This document shows, one piece after another, positions 18,373 to 26,884 of a DNA stretch of 64,000 nt (within the stretch, counting starts at the first letter, position 1; every line of letters starts with the position of its first letter). The notes under the pieces are model-generated. The model was not told the origin of the DNA, did not search any database, and saw nothing but the letters and a program-made list of their open reading frames with translations. The position numbers and the translations under genes were made by a program. Source of the stretch: an uncultured Croceitalea sp. GTDB taxonomy: Bacteria; Bacteroidota; Bacteroidia; Flavobacteriales; Flavobacteriaceae. The DNA lies in assembly GCA_947494805.1 (NCBI GenBank), contig CANLWK010000001.1:62001-126000 (forward strand), read 5' to 3'.

Positions 18373-19758
18373 ATGGCTAACATAGCTTCAGAACAACTTG
18401 GTACAGAACCCATAGGTAAACTATTGGTCAAACAGGCTGTACCTGCATCTATAGGCATTCTGGTCATGTCGCTCAATGTGCTCATCGATTCTATTTTTGT
18501 GGGCAACTGGATCGGTTCCATTGCCATTGCCGCCATCAATGTAGTGCTACCAGTTTCTTTTTTTATAGCGGCGCTCGGCATGGCGATTGGCATTGGTGGC
18601 TCAAGTATTATTTCAAGGGCACTTGGTGCAGATAACAAAGAAAAAGCTTTAAAAACCTTTGGCAATCAGATTACCTTGACACTTTTGGTGACCATTACGA
18701 TGGTGGTGCTCGGACTCTATTTTGTAGATGGTCTGATTCCTGCATTTGGCGGAAAAGGGGCAATTTTTGAGCCTGCCAAAATCTATTATGTAATTGTCTT
18801 GTACGGTGTTCCCTTTTTGGCTCTTTGTATGATGGGCAATACCGTGATTCGCGCCGAAGGAAAGCCCAAGTTTGCCATGACTGCGATGATCATTCCGTCG
18901 GTAGGCAACCTATTTTTGGATTACATCTTCATCTATGTTCTTGATTGGGGAATGCACGGTGCGGCTTGGGCCACCACAGCAGGATATTTGCTCTGTTTGG
19001 CATATATAGTCTACTTTTTTCTATCGAAGAATTCAGAATTAAAACCTAGTCTTCATCATTTTGGATTGAACCGCGACATTTTGAAAGAAATCGGAGCCTT
19101 GGGTTTTGTGACCTTGGCACGACAGGCCGTTACAAGTATCATTTACCTGCTCATGAACAACATTCTTTTTGGTCTGGGCGGTGAGGCTTTGGTGGCGGTC
19201 TATGCCATTGTTGGCCGTATGTTAATGTTTGCGTTGTTTCCTGTTTTTGGGGTGACCCAAGGCTTTTTGCCCATAGCGGGGTATAACTATGGTGCGGCAA
19301 AGTATGCAAGGGTCAAAGAATCGATTTATACAGCAATCAAGTATGCCGCATTGGTAGCGACATTGGTTTTTGCAATTCTCATGATTTTTCCGACTGAAAT
19401 AGCAGATTTGTTTCTGAGTGACCGAACTGGTTTACCGGTTCAAGAATTGACCACCAATGCCTACGTTTTGCAAAATGCACCTTTAGCGATGCGCATGGTT
19501 TTTTTGGCGACGCCCATTATTGCACTTCAGCTTATTGGCGCTGCATATTTTCAGGCCATTGGTAAAGCACGCCCTGCATTGTTGTTAACACTGACCCGAC
19601 AGGGCTTTTTCTTTATTCCACTATTGTTGATCTTACCCAATTTCATGGGCGCTTTGGGCGTTTGGTTGTCATTCCCTATTGCCGATGTTCTTGCAACTAT
19701 TGTTACGGGGTGGTATCTGAGAAAAGAGGTAATCACCACCTTGAATGCTACTGCTTAA
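18373..19758 (+). CDS. MATE family efflux transporter
   Basis: The protein has 461 residues with about 12 hydrophobic segments in two similar halves. Recognisable MATE features are LLVKQAVPASIGILVMSLNVLIDSIFVG at the start, GIGGSSIISRALGA in the first half, and FGVTQGFLPIAGYNYGA in the second. It should be a Na+- or H+-coupled exporter of drugs or metabolites in the inner membrane. The substrate is not predictable. It is convergent with the next gene, with a 3-base gap. Confidence 0.93.
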   Translation: MANIASEQLGTEPIGKLLVKQAVPASIGILVMSLNVLIDSIFVGNWIGSIAIAAINVVLPVSFFIAALGMAIGIGGSSIISRALGADNKEKALKTFGNQITLTLLVTITMVVLGLYFVDGLIPAFGGKGAIFEPAKIYYVIVLYGVPFLALCMMGNTVIRAEGKPKFAMTAMIIPSVGNLFLDYIFIYVLDWGMHGAAWATTAGYLLCLAYIVYFFLSKNSELKPSLHHFGLNRDILKEIGALGFVTLARQAVTSIIYLLMNNILFGLGGEALVAVYAIVGRMLMFALFPVFGVTQGFLPIAGYNYGAAKYARVKESIYTAIKYAALVATLVFAILMIFPTEIADLFLSDRTGLPVQELTTNAYVLQNAPLAMRMVFLATPIIALQLIGAAYFQAIGKARPALLLTLTRQGFFFIPLLLILPNFMGALGVWLSFPIADVLATIVTGWYLRKEVITTLNATA

Positions 19759-19761
19759 GGC

Positions 19762-20184
19762 TTATTCGGGCATTAAAGTTGCAGCTTTGCTGATGATTTT
19801 CCATTCACCCGAAAGACGTTTTAGCAAGAAGATATCGATAAGGCGCATGTTTCTTTTTGCAATATGAATTTCGGCCTTGGCGGTGGCGATATCGTTCGAA
19901 ATATCAACATCCAAAATTTTGGTGTATCGACCGTTGAATGCTCCGCGCTCTCTTTTCTCAAAAAGATCAGCGTATTTTTTTGGTGAAAACAGATAGATTT
20001 CTTGATCTTCTTTCGATAAGAATAACGGGGCCTCTTCATAAAAGGCTGAAGTAATTAAGTCAGGATAACTGTATGACGATCCATGAAGGTAACGGTTCAA
20101 GGTTTCACGAACTTGAACTTCTTCACTTTGTGCAAATAACACAGTGGCGCATAACAAACAAAAAATGAACATGTAGTTTTTCAT
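19762..20184 (-). CDS. Exported NTF2-like protein (lumazine-binding-like family)
   Basis: The protein has 140 residues starting with a signal peptide (CLLCATVLFAQS). The remainder looks like a SnoaL/NTF2-type cone fold: EVQVRETLNRYLHGSSYSY, with the late strand motif RLSGEWKIISKAATL. Such proteins often pair with enzymes as small-molecule-binding partners; no ligand can be named. It starts 7 bases after the sugar dehydrogenase gene, so the two probably share a transcript. Confidence 0.75.
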   Translation of the reverse strand: MKNYMFIFCLLCATVLFAQSEEVQVRETLNRYLHGSSYSYPDLITSAFYEEAPLFLSKEDQEIYLFSPKKYADLFEKRERGAFNGRYTKILDVDISNDIATAKAEIHIAKRNMRLIDIFLLKRLSGEWKIISKAATLMPE

Positions 20185-20191
20185 ATTGATA

Positions 20192-21352
20192 TTACTTTAG
20201 ATTGTTTATAGGTTTGATTCTTATAATTTTTCCGTCTTCTTCATCAGTCAGCATATAGAGTTTTCCATCAGGACTCTGACGTACTTTTCTAGAGCGCACC
20301 CTATCATCAATGAAAAGTTCTTCTGCACTTTTTATAGTAACGCCTTCAATTTGAAAACGCCACAAACTTCCCCTTGAAAGGCCTGGAACAATGAGATTGT
20401 TTTTCCAATGTGGAAACTCGTCACCTGTATAAAAGCATAATCCTGTTGGCGCCACGGTATGTGGCCAAAACCAAGTGGGCGCGGTCAATTCGTCCTGACT
20501 TATTTTAGGAGGCTCATAGTCCTTACTCCGAAGCCTACCCGTAGTACTAGCGGGCCATCCATAGTTGGCACCAGATTCTAACCTATTGATTTCATCACCT
20601 TGAATAGTACCATGTTCAGTAAACCATAGCACATTGGTTTCTGGTTGCACTGCGATACCCTGTGAGTTTCGTAGTCCTATAGCGTAAAGGCCAGGAACGG
20701 CGTCTTTACCAAAATCAGGATTGTCTTCAGGAATACTGCCATCGTCATTGAATCTGAAAATTTTTCCACGCGGATCACTGACGTTCTGTGCAATGGGCAA
20801 TTGCGGTTCATCCCGTTCCCAGAACAGGCGTTCACCAACAGTGAGGTACAGTTTTCTGTCTGTTCCGAAAACCATTCCACCACCAAAATGGAAATCATCT
20901 TTGGTATAAGGGGTCGCGATAAGTATGTCTTGAACTTGGGTAAGCGAATCTGCTTCTAGTTTTGCCCGAATGAATTTGGTCGTACGCCCAACGCCTAACT
21001 TTTTTGAGGTATAGGAAACATAAATCCAATAGTTGGTATTAAAGTCTGGATGGGTAATAACCTCATACATTCCTGAATTGTCCCCAAAATGTACCGCCCC
21101 GATACTATCAGTGAGGTCCATTGGAAAACCTTTGATGACCTTTCTGGCTTTAGATTCTAAATTTATGCGCAACAAGCCCCCGTTCTTTTCGGTAACCAAA
21201 ACTTCTTTTTCTGATAGAAAGGCGATGCTCCACGGTTTGTTCAAACCTGAAAAAACCACCTCTTTTTCAGGTAAGGGCAAAACAGTGGTTTTGTTTTCTT
21301 TTTGCACGCATGCCATACAGAGTGTACAAAGCATCAAAAGGATAAAACGCAT
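20192..21352 (-). CDS. Lipoprotein PQQ-dependent sugar dehydrogenase (beta-propeller)
   Basis: The N-terminus ends in lipobox LCMAC, so the protein is probably a membrane-anchored lipoprotein. The fold is the GSDH (Aldose sugar dehydrogenase, Ylii-like) six-blade propeller: GLNKPWSIAFLSEKEVLVTEKNGG, HFGDNSGMYEVITHPDF, and the PQQ-site block GLRNSQGIAVQPETNVLWFTEHG followed by GDEINRLESGANYGWP. At 386 residues the length is normal. It oxidises sugars using PQQ if cofactor is available; no PQQ synthesis genes are in this window. Confidence 0.9.
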   Translation of the reverse strand: MRFILLMLCTLCMACVQKENKTTVLPLPEKEVVFSGLNKPWSIAFLSEKEVLVTEKNGGLLRINLESKARKVIKGFPMDLTDSIGAVHFGDNSGMYEVITHPDFNTNYWIYVSYTSKKLGVGRTTKFIRAKLEADSLTQVQDILIATPYTKDDFHFGGGMVFGTDRKLYLTVGERLFWERDEPQLPIAQNVSDPRGKIFRFNDDGSIPEDNPDFGKDAVPGLYAIGLRNSQGIAVQPETNVLWFTEHGTIQGDEINRLESGANYGWPASTTGRLRSKDYEPPKISQDELTAPTWFWPHTVAPTGLCFYTGDEFPHWKNNLIVPGLSRGSLWRFQIEGVTIKSAEELFIDDRVRSRKVRQSPDGKLYMLTDEEDGKIIRIKPINNLK

Positions 21353-21426
21353 AATACTTTAGTTTGGCTCAAATATCGACCGATGCAGTATAAAAACCTT
21401 TAAAAAACATGATCCTTAAAACGATT

Positions 21427-22446
21427 TTAAGTAGAAACTTGACCTGAGGTACTTCTGTAGGAAGAGGGTGTTTGTTTTGTAGCGGCCTTAAAAGCCAGGT
21501 TGAATGAAGTCACATTACCGAAACCGCAATCGTAAGCAATGGCAGCGATTTTTTCTTTGGCATAGGCTTTGTCAACCAATAGGTTTTTTGCCTTTTCAAT
21601 GCGATAAGCATTCACAAAATCTGAAAAATTGGTGCCGTCATGTTCGTTGATGGCCCTGGAAACATTACGTGACGAGGTACCTGCTAAGGTAGAAACTTTT
21701 TCAAGGGTCAGTTTAGAATTTAGATAAACCTCTTCCTTTTCAAAAAGCACTTTGATTTTCATTATAAGCTCTTTTGACGCAGTCGAGTCCAACTTAGAGT
21801 TTTGGTACTTTTCTAAGGTAAAGTTGTGTCGTTTTAACAGTAGAAAAGAAAAGCAGTAGATCAAAAATGAGAAGAAAATGGCTCCCCCTATGTAAAAGGG
21901 AATCACGTGAAAAAAATGTCCGATGTAAAAAACACAAATAAGACCAACACCCAAAACAAGGTTTCGATACCAAACAAAAAGTGGGCGGCTCGTTCGTTTT
22001 CTTTCTCGTTGTAGGGAGTATGTAGACAGTGCTACATAAAAAGCTAAGTGTAAAAAAACTGAAAGATAGATGACTTTTGAGATGAAGTCGAACCGATTGG
22101 GAATTAAAGCACAACCACCTGCAAAAAGAACGAAAGGCATTAGGTGAAAAACAAGCCTTTTTCCAAACGTTTTTTGCCGTTGTAAAATGGCCTTTCCATA
22201 AAACCAAAGCATTGGCCCGACTAAAAGTATGGCAGAGATGCCCAGGTTACGTTGCCAGGCTTCAAGATGTATTTGGGTGTTCAGTACCGCCTTGCCAATA
22301 CGAGCGGTCAATCCGAGTATGATAAGTGCCAGAAACAGATTGGCGGTTCGATTCCCTTTTTTTAAGGACAGCAAGTAGACCATCAAAAAAATCGCTTGTG
22401 CAAGCCCAAGACTGCTCAATACCAATATGACTGATTGTGAAACCAT
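21427..22446 (-). CDS. AraC-type regulator with N-terminal seven-TM sensor
   Basis: Residues 1-205 hold about six or seven hydrophobic segments (SVILVLSSLGLAQAIFLMVYLL, ISAILLVGPMLWFYG, FHLMPFVLFAGG and more). Residues 230-330 are an AraC helix-turn-helix: LTLEKVSTLAGTSSRNVSRAINE and IAAIAYDCGFGNVTSFNLAFKAATKQTPSSYR. This architecture couples a membrane signal directly to DNA binding and is common in Flavobacteria. It is divergent from the lactonase gene, which is a plausible target by position. Confidence 0.88.
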   Translation of the reverse strand: MVSQSVILVLSSLGLAQAIFLMVYLLSLKKGNRTANLFLALIILGLTARIGKAVLNTQIHLEAWQRNLGISAILLVGPMLWFYGKAILQRQKTFGKRLVFHLMPFVLFAGGCALIPNRFDFISKVIYLSVFLHLAFYVALSTYSLQRERKRTSRPLFVWYRNLVLGVGLICVFYIGHFFHVIPFYIGGAIFFSFLIYCFSFLLLKRHNFTLEKYQNSKLDSTASKELIMKIKVLFEKEEVYLNSKLTLEKVSTLAGTSSRNVSRAINEHDGTNFSDFVNAYRIEKAKNLLVDKAYAKEKIAAIAYDCGFGNVTSFNLAFKAATKQTPSSYRSTSGQVST

Positions 22447-22525
22447 AATTTAAAAATAGAAAGATTAGATGTAATCAGATTTTCAAATGGTATTTTGTTA
22501 TTACTTTTAGGTTTTATCCAAACGT

Positions 22526-23635
22526 ATGAATTGCAAAAGACCAGTATTTCTTTCCATGCTACTGCTTGTTGCACTAGCCTGTAAACAAGAACCAAAATCA
22601 AAACCAATGCCAATGTCACAGCTATTTGTCGGCACTTATACCGACGGCGATAGTAAGGGTATTTATAGTTACTCGTTTGATCCAAATACAGGAACGCTAT
22701 TAGATCAAAGGTTGTTGGCCGATCTGCCCAATCCATCATTTTTGGCCATTTCAACAGATAAGAAAAACCTTTACACAGTCCAAGAAACGGCAGATTTTGA
22801 CAGTTTAGGTGGCGGTGTTACGGCTTTCAAACTAAAAGAAGGGTTATTGGAACAACAGAACAGTTTCGGCACCCAAGGGGCACATCCGTGCCATGTGGCA
22901 CTATCAGAAGATGGTCAATTGGCAGCTTCAAATTATACTGGGGGAAATTTGGCCATTTTTGATTTGAATGCCGACGGAAGTCTACAAGCGAATCCTCAAG
23001 TCATTGATCACAAAGTCTTGGATACTACAAAAACGCCTCATGTGCACAAGGCCCATTTCAACACTGACGGATTGTTTGTCGCTGATTTAGGATTGGATGC
23101 CGTTAAGCGATATGATAAGAAAGGGACCACATGGGCAACGGCCCATCAAAGTTCTTTGGATATGGCCGAAGGCGCCGGCCCCCGGCATTTTACGTTTAGC
23201 AAAGACAATAGCTTTTTATATGTTATCAATGAATTGAATTCTACCATCACTGTTTTAAAACATGATGAAGGCAGTTATAATGAGGTGGAAACGCAAAGTA
23301 CTTTGGCCACTGATTTTGAAGGGGATAGCTTTTGTGCTGATATTCACTTATCGGCAGATGGCAAGTTTTTGTATGGATCCAATCGGGGGGAAAATACAAT
23401 TGTCGTATTTGCTGTGGATGCAGAAACCGGTAAATTGTCACTTGTGGGCAGAACAGCGGTCGAGGGTGATTGGCCCCGAAATTTTGCTATGGACCCTACA
23501 GGTACATTTCTGTTTGTGGCCAATCAGCGCAGTAATAACATTACCATTTTTAAACGTAACATGGAGAAAGGAACCTTGACCTTTTTAAAAGAGAAGACCA
23601 TTGGCAGCCCTGTCTGTTTGGTTTTTTTAGAGTAG
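22526..23635 (+). CDS. Lipoprotein lactonase-family seven-bladed beta-propeller
   Basis: The signal peptide ends in lipobox ALAC. The body matches the lactonase (6-phosphogluconolactonase YbhE-like) family: LFVGTYTDGDSKGIYSYSFD at the start, repeated blades, and GAGPRHFTFSKDNSFLYVINELNSTITV near residue 220. NWPRNFAMDPTGTFLFVANQ-like blades close the propeller. The lipoprotein anchor suggests a periplasmic sugar-lactone hydrolase rather than the cytosolic pentose-phosphate enzyme. A link to the nearby sugar dehydrogenase, which makes lactones, is likely but inferred. Confidence 0.88.
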   Translation: MNCKRPVFLSMLLLVALACKQEPKSKPMPMSQLFVGTYTDGDSKGIYSYSFDPNTGTLLDQRLLADLPNPSFLAISTDKKNLYTVQETADFDSLGGGVTAFKLKEGLLEQQNSFGTQGAHPCHVALSEDGQLAASNYTGGNLAIFDLNADGSLQANPQVIDHKVLDTTKTPHVHKAHFNTDGLFVADLGLDAVKRYDKKGTTWATAHQSSLDMAEGAGPRHFTFSKDNSFLYVINELNSTITVLKHDEGSYNEVETQSTLATDFEGDSFCADIHLSADGKFLYGSNRGENTIVVFAVDAETGKLSLVGRTAVEGDWPRNFAMDPTGTFLFVANQRSNNITIFKRNMEKGTLTFLKEKTIGSPVCLVFLE

Positions 23636-23659
23636 TTTTAAGAAAGTCAATTTGAAGTA

Positions 23660-24241
23660 ATGGTAGATTCACATTTCCTATACCATATATTCAAACCTGA
23701 GAACTTCTCTAAAGAAGAGCTTGGTCTTATCTTGAACCAGTTTGAAGAAGTAGGCTTTAAAAAGAATGAATACCTTATCGAAAAAGACAAAGTAGCCAAC
23801 TATTATTATTTTGTTGAATCTGGGTTTTTACGTTCATATACCATTGACCTTGAAGGAAATGATATTACAACCAAGTTCTTTTCAGCACAGGATATTGTGA
23901 TTGATTGGCATTCTTACTTTTTGAAAAATCCCTGTAAAGAATCCATTCAGGCATTGACCGATGGAAAATGTTGGAAAATTCTGTTCTCTGATTTTATGAA
24001 GCTTTTTCATATTGAATCGTTTCGTGAGGTAGGCCGAACGCGATTGGTCAAAAACTATTTTGAGCTTAAAAACCATACGATTTCTGTTATTTCGGATCCT
24101 GCTAAAGACCGCTATCTAAACCTTATCAAAGAAAAGCCCAGCATTGTGCAGAATGTGCCCTTGAAACATATTGCCACATATCTGGGTATTACAGACACTT
24201 CGTTGAGTAGAATACGAAAAGAGATTGCGATAAATCGATAG
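23660..24241 (+). CDS. Crp/Fnr family transcriptional regulator
   Basis: The protein has 193 residues with an N-terminal cyclic-nucleotide-binding beta-roll (EEVGFKKNEYLIEKDKVANYYYFVESGFLRSY). The C-terminal helix-turn-helix is LKHIATYLGITDTSLSRIRKEI. The Arg and Glu of a classical cAMP site are not obvious, so the ligand is open. The gene ends 4 bases before the next membrane protein gene, which is therefore probably in the same operon. Confidence 0.9.
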   Translation: MVDSHFLYHIFKPENFSKEELGLILNQFEEVGFKKNEYLIEKDKVANYYYFVESGFLRSYTIDLEGNDITTKFFSAQDIVIDWHSYFLKNPCKESIQALTDGKCWKILFSDFMKLFHIESFREVGRTRLVKNYFELKNHTISVISDPAKDRYLNLIKEKPSIVQNVPLKHIATYLGITDTSLSRIRKEIAINR

Positions 24242-24245
24242 TACC

Positions 24246-24941
24246 ATGTTAACTGAAAAAGTGCACCCATTTATTTCAATAGCATTTTTAGCGGCACTTG
24301 CGATTGCCATATTTATGATTGCCCGTCTTGCTAAAAAGGCCAATCAAAGCAAAGTGTACGCCTACATACTTGGTTTTTACTGTATATACCTGATTATAGT
24401 GGCTATATTATGTTTTCAAGGGATGCTTGATGCTGTTACCTTACCGCCTCGAATCATTGTAATCACCACACTGCCCTTATTGTTGTTTTATGTTACCATA
24501 ATTTCAAATACACGTTTTTACAAAACCATCTTAAAAGAGGTGCACGTAGCAGATTGGGTACAACTACATATTTTCAGGTTAATTGGAGGGGTCTTTCTGT
24601 TGTTATACTTTCTGAATTTACTGCCAAAGACTTTTGCCCTTATTGCTGGCATAGGAGATGTGGTGACAGCAGTGAGCAGTCTCTTTGTGGCTCAACTCAT
24701 TCGTAAACGGCATAAGTATGCAAAAAAGATTGCATTGTTTTGGAACACTTTTGGACTGCTTGATATCTTGGCTACCTCCACGACAGCAGTTTTACTGACC
24801 AAGGTAAGTATTGAAACTGGCAGTATGGGTGTGGATATTTTAACGGAGTTTCCATTTTGTTTTATCCCAGCTTTTGCTCCTGCAACGATAATCTTTCTAC
24901 ATATTTCAATTTATCGCAAGCTATTTTCAGAAAAAATATAG
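24246..24941 (+). CDS. Multi-pass membrane protein, unknown
   Basis: The protein has 231 residues with about seven hydrophobic segments (HPFISIAFLAALAIAIFMIA, YILGFYCIYLIIVAILCF, IIVITTLPLLLFYVTII and others). No enzymatic motif is seen. It is directly downstream of the Crp-type regulator, so it may be regulated with it or serve as its partner. I do not recognise the family. Confidence 0.8.
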   Translation: MLTEKVHPFISIAFLAALAIAIFMIARLAKKANQSKVYAYILGFYCIYLIIVAILCFQGMLDAVTLPPRIIVITTLPLLLFYVTIISNTRFYKTILKEVHVADWVQLHIFRLIGGVFLLLYFLNLLPKTFALIAGIGDVVTAVSSLFVAQLIRKRHKYAKKIALFWNTFGLLDILATSTTAVLLTKVSIETGSMGVDILTEFPFCFIPAFAPATIIFLHISIYRKLFSEKI

Positions 24942-24991
24942 TGATATCTGTTTTCTTGTCATAGGCCAAATTTTTTCTCTTGACGGCCAAC

Positions 24992-24999
24992 TAGTTTTG
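24992..24999 (+). promoter_or_regulatory. Candidate -7 box (TAGTTTTG) upstream of the YciI gene
   Basis: The octamer fits TAnnTTTG and lies 31 bases upstream of the YciI start codon. No clear -33 TTTG was found at standard spacing, so support is partial. Confidence 0.35.
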
Positions 25000-25030
25000 G
25001 AGTATTGTTTCACACTAAAACAGCAATATT

Positions 25031-25387
25031 ATGACAGCAACAGTAGAAATTTACATGCTTTTATTCAGGTTCACTCCTGATTTTCAGTCACGACCCACTG
25101 AAGAAGAACTTTTACAAATGCACCAACAATGGGGCAGCTTTATTGGCAACTTGGCCATTACTGAAAAATTGGTCAGTACCCACAGATTATCATTTGAAGG
25201 GAAGACTGTTCAAACCGATAAATCGGTAAATGACACCATTGGTACCAATAATGGTGCGTTGGTAAGCGGCAATATGATTGTAAAGGCCAACTCATTGGAT
25301 GAAGCAGTTCAGATTGCAAAGGGCAGTCCTATTTTGAATATGGGTGGAACTGTTGAGGTTCGCAAAATTGAACCTATGAACAACTAA
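25031..25387 (+). CDS. YciI-related (DGPF domain) protein
   Basis: The protein has 118 residues with the ferredoxin-like YciI fold: MLLFRFTPDFQ, then LLQMHQQWGSFIGNLA, and the end SLDEAVQIAKGSPILNMGGTVEVRKI. The family has no firm general function; some members are linked to ECF sigma factors or act as small enzymes. A second YciI gene lies at 63187. This one is followed 27 bases later by an SRPBCC gene and probably forms an operon with it. Confidence 0.88.
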   Translation: MTATVEIYMLLFRFTPDFQSRPTEEELLQMHQQWGSFIGNLAITEKLVSTHRLSFEGKTVQTDKSVNDTIGTNNGALVSGNMIVKANSLDEAVQIAKGSPILNMGGTVEVRKIEPMNN

Positions 25388-25414
25388 TAACCCAAACCAT
25401 CAAATAGTTTAAAA

Positions 25415-25951
25415 ATGAAAAAAGTGATACAACCTATAATCATCGCAATCGTACTTTTGTTTCTTTCGATTGGCTTGTTTCAGGCAAACAAACTAAAGCA
25501 TATCCATATTCAGAAAACCGTGCAGATCAATGCTCCCATAGAAAATGTTTTTGAGAACGTAGTTTATTTAGAGAACTTTAAAAAGTGGTCCCCTTTTTTA
25601 GAAGCCGATCCGACCCAAAAAATTGAAATTAAAGGAACTGACGGTCAGATAGGTGCCCAATACCATTGGGAAGGGAATGGAGGTAAAGATCTTGGCTATC
25701 AAGAAATCAAAGAGATCAGGTCTTTGCAATATGTAGGCCTTCAGTGCGATATTCAAAAACCATTTAAAGCGAACCCAACTTTTGAGTACACCTTTTCAAA
25801 ATCTGGAAACTCAGTTAAGGTGACTCAAGATTTTAACTTAGAATCTAGTTTGGGCGATGCCTTTTTCATGTGGTTATTTGGAGCAAGAAAAGATATGGCC
25901 AAAATGAACGCCCGTGGCTTAGAATTATTGAAAACGGCCACTGAAAACTAA
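25415..25951 (+). CDS. Membrane-anchored SRPBCC (polyketide cyclase-like) protein
   Basis: An N-terminal hydrophobic anchor (IIAIVLLFLSIGLFQA) is followed by a START/Bet v1-like domain: IHIQKTVQINAPIENVFENVVYLENFKKWSPFLEADP, and IGAQYHWEGNGGKDLGYQEIKEI. The typical protein has a hydrophobic ligand cavity; the ligand is unknown. It is the last gene before a strong terminator. Confidence 0.85.
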   Translation: MKKVIQPIIIAIVLLFLSIGLFQANKLKHIHIQKTVQINAPIENVFENVVYLENFKKWSPFLEADPTQKIEIKGTDGQIGAQYHWEGNGGKDLGYQEIKEIRSLQYVGLQCDIQKPFKANPTFEYTFSKSGNSVKVTQDFNLESSLGDAFFMWLFGARKDMAKMNARGLELLKTATEN

Positions 25952-25977
25952 GAAGTTTAGTTGGCTCACCTTAAAAC

Positions 25978-26004
25978 AAAAGAGATGTCGCCAGCATCTC
26001 TTTT
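25978..26004. terminator. Rho-independent terminator (bidirectional)
   Basis: AAAAGAGATG and CATCTCTTTT pair over 10 bases around a 7-base loop, followed by more T residues on the plus strand and preceded by A-rich sequence. It lies between the convergent SRPBCC and DUF2306 genes and can serve both. Confidence 0.85.
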
Positions 26005-26007
26005 TTG

Positions 26008-26394
26008 TTAACGAAAAAACAGTTCATTGAGATAACGACCCGGTGCCAAGGTAAATCCGCCTGCGATAACAATGGCACCAAAAAATAACAGCAACATTTT
26101 TCGCTGGTGCGCCTTTACATTACCTTTTCTGATAGCGGTGTATGCTGTGGGTACGGTCCAAAGTGTAAGCACGCTGAAGAGATGGATCCAGCCAAAATGA
26201 TTTAAGAATTGTGGTCCTACCAAGGCCGGCATGAATAGGGTGATAAAAGCAGTAATGAGCATAAGAACCATATAGACTTTACCCAATGCTCTATGGATTT
26301 TCGTTCCTTTTCTTACCAACAACAAGTAGGCACCCAAAAAAATGCAGGGCACCACTGTGGCCAAATGCGAAAACATCAGTAGATCATAACCCAT
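26008..26394 (-). CDS. DUF2306-like four-TM membrane protein
   Basis: There are four hydrophobic segments with a conserved His pattern: FSHLATVVPCIFLGAYLL, KIHRALGKVYMVLMLITAF, HFGWIHLFSVLTLWTVPTAY, and KAHQRKMLLLFFGAIVIAGGF. This is the layout of DUF2306 proteins, whose function is not established; the His could hold heme, which is speculation. An ATG at 26445 lies inside the upstream gene, so I chose the ATG at 26394, one base after that gene's stop codon. Confidence 0.78.
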   Translation of the reverse strand: MGYDLLMFSHLATVVPCIFLGAYLLLVRKGTKIHRALGKVYMVLMLITAFITLFMPALVGPQFLNHFGWIHLFSVLTLWTVPTAYTAIRKGNVKAHQRKMLLLFFGAIVIAGGFTLAPGRYLNELFFR

Positions 26395-26395
26395 A

Positions 26396-26830
26396 TCAAT
26401 CGGTTTTGGCCGAAGTATCTGCAATGATTTTCCATTCGTCATCAATGCGTTTTACAATCAACATAAATATCCCGTTGGTATCGCCAGCCTCACGTGTCAA
26501 AAGGTATTCGCCCATCACTGAATATGCACCGTCATTAATTTTTGAGATATCGTTAAGTATAAACTTCAGTGTTCCAAAATGCGCTTGGGTCGGATAACTC
26601 TTCTTGTAGCGGTCCAGTGTACTTTGCCAACCTTTAATGACACCTGAACTACCATAAAATTTGAGTTGTTCAGACTTCCAGTACGTATCCATAAAAGCTT
26701 CGATATCGTAATTGTTCCACGCCTTTTCTTGGGTGTCAAGCAACTTTCGTATGGCTTGTTTTTCGTGTTGGTCTTCTTGTGCCAGTGCTACACATCCTAA
26801 AAAAAGAAAACAATACAATAATCTATACAT
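26396..26830 (-). CDS. Exported NTF2/SnoaL-like protein (DUF4440 type)
   Basis: A signal peptide (FLFLGCVALAQE) is followed by a DUF4440-like cone fold: AIRKLLDTQEKAWNNYDIEAFMDTYWKSEQLKFYGSSG, and a C-terminal GIFMLIVKRIDDEWKIIAD. The family binds small ligands; the ligand here is unknown. It is directly followed by the DUF2306-like gene and probably co-transcribed with it. Confidence 0.85.
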   Translation of the reverse strand: MYRLLYCFLFLGCVALAQEDQHEKQAIRKLLDTQEKAWNNYDIEAFMDTYWKSEQLKFYGSSGVIKGWQSTLDRYKKSYPTQAHFGTLKFILNDISKINDGAYSVMGEYLLTREAGDTNGIFMLIVKRIDDEWKIIADTSAKTD

Positions 26831-26884
26831 GGAAATTTGGCTTAAGGGTTGCCTTTAAAAATACCTAAATTTTCTACAGGCTTA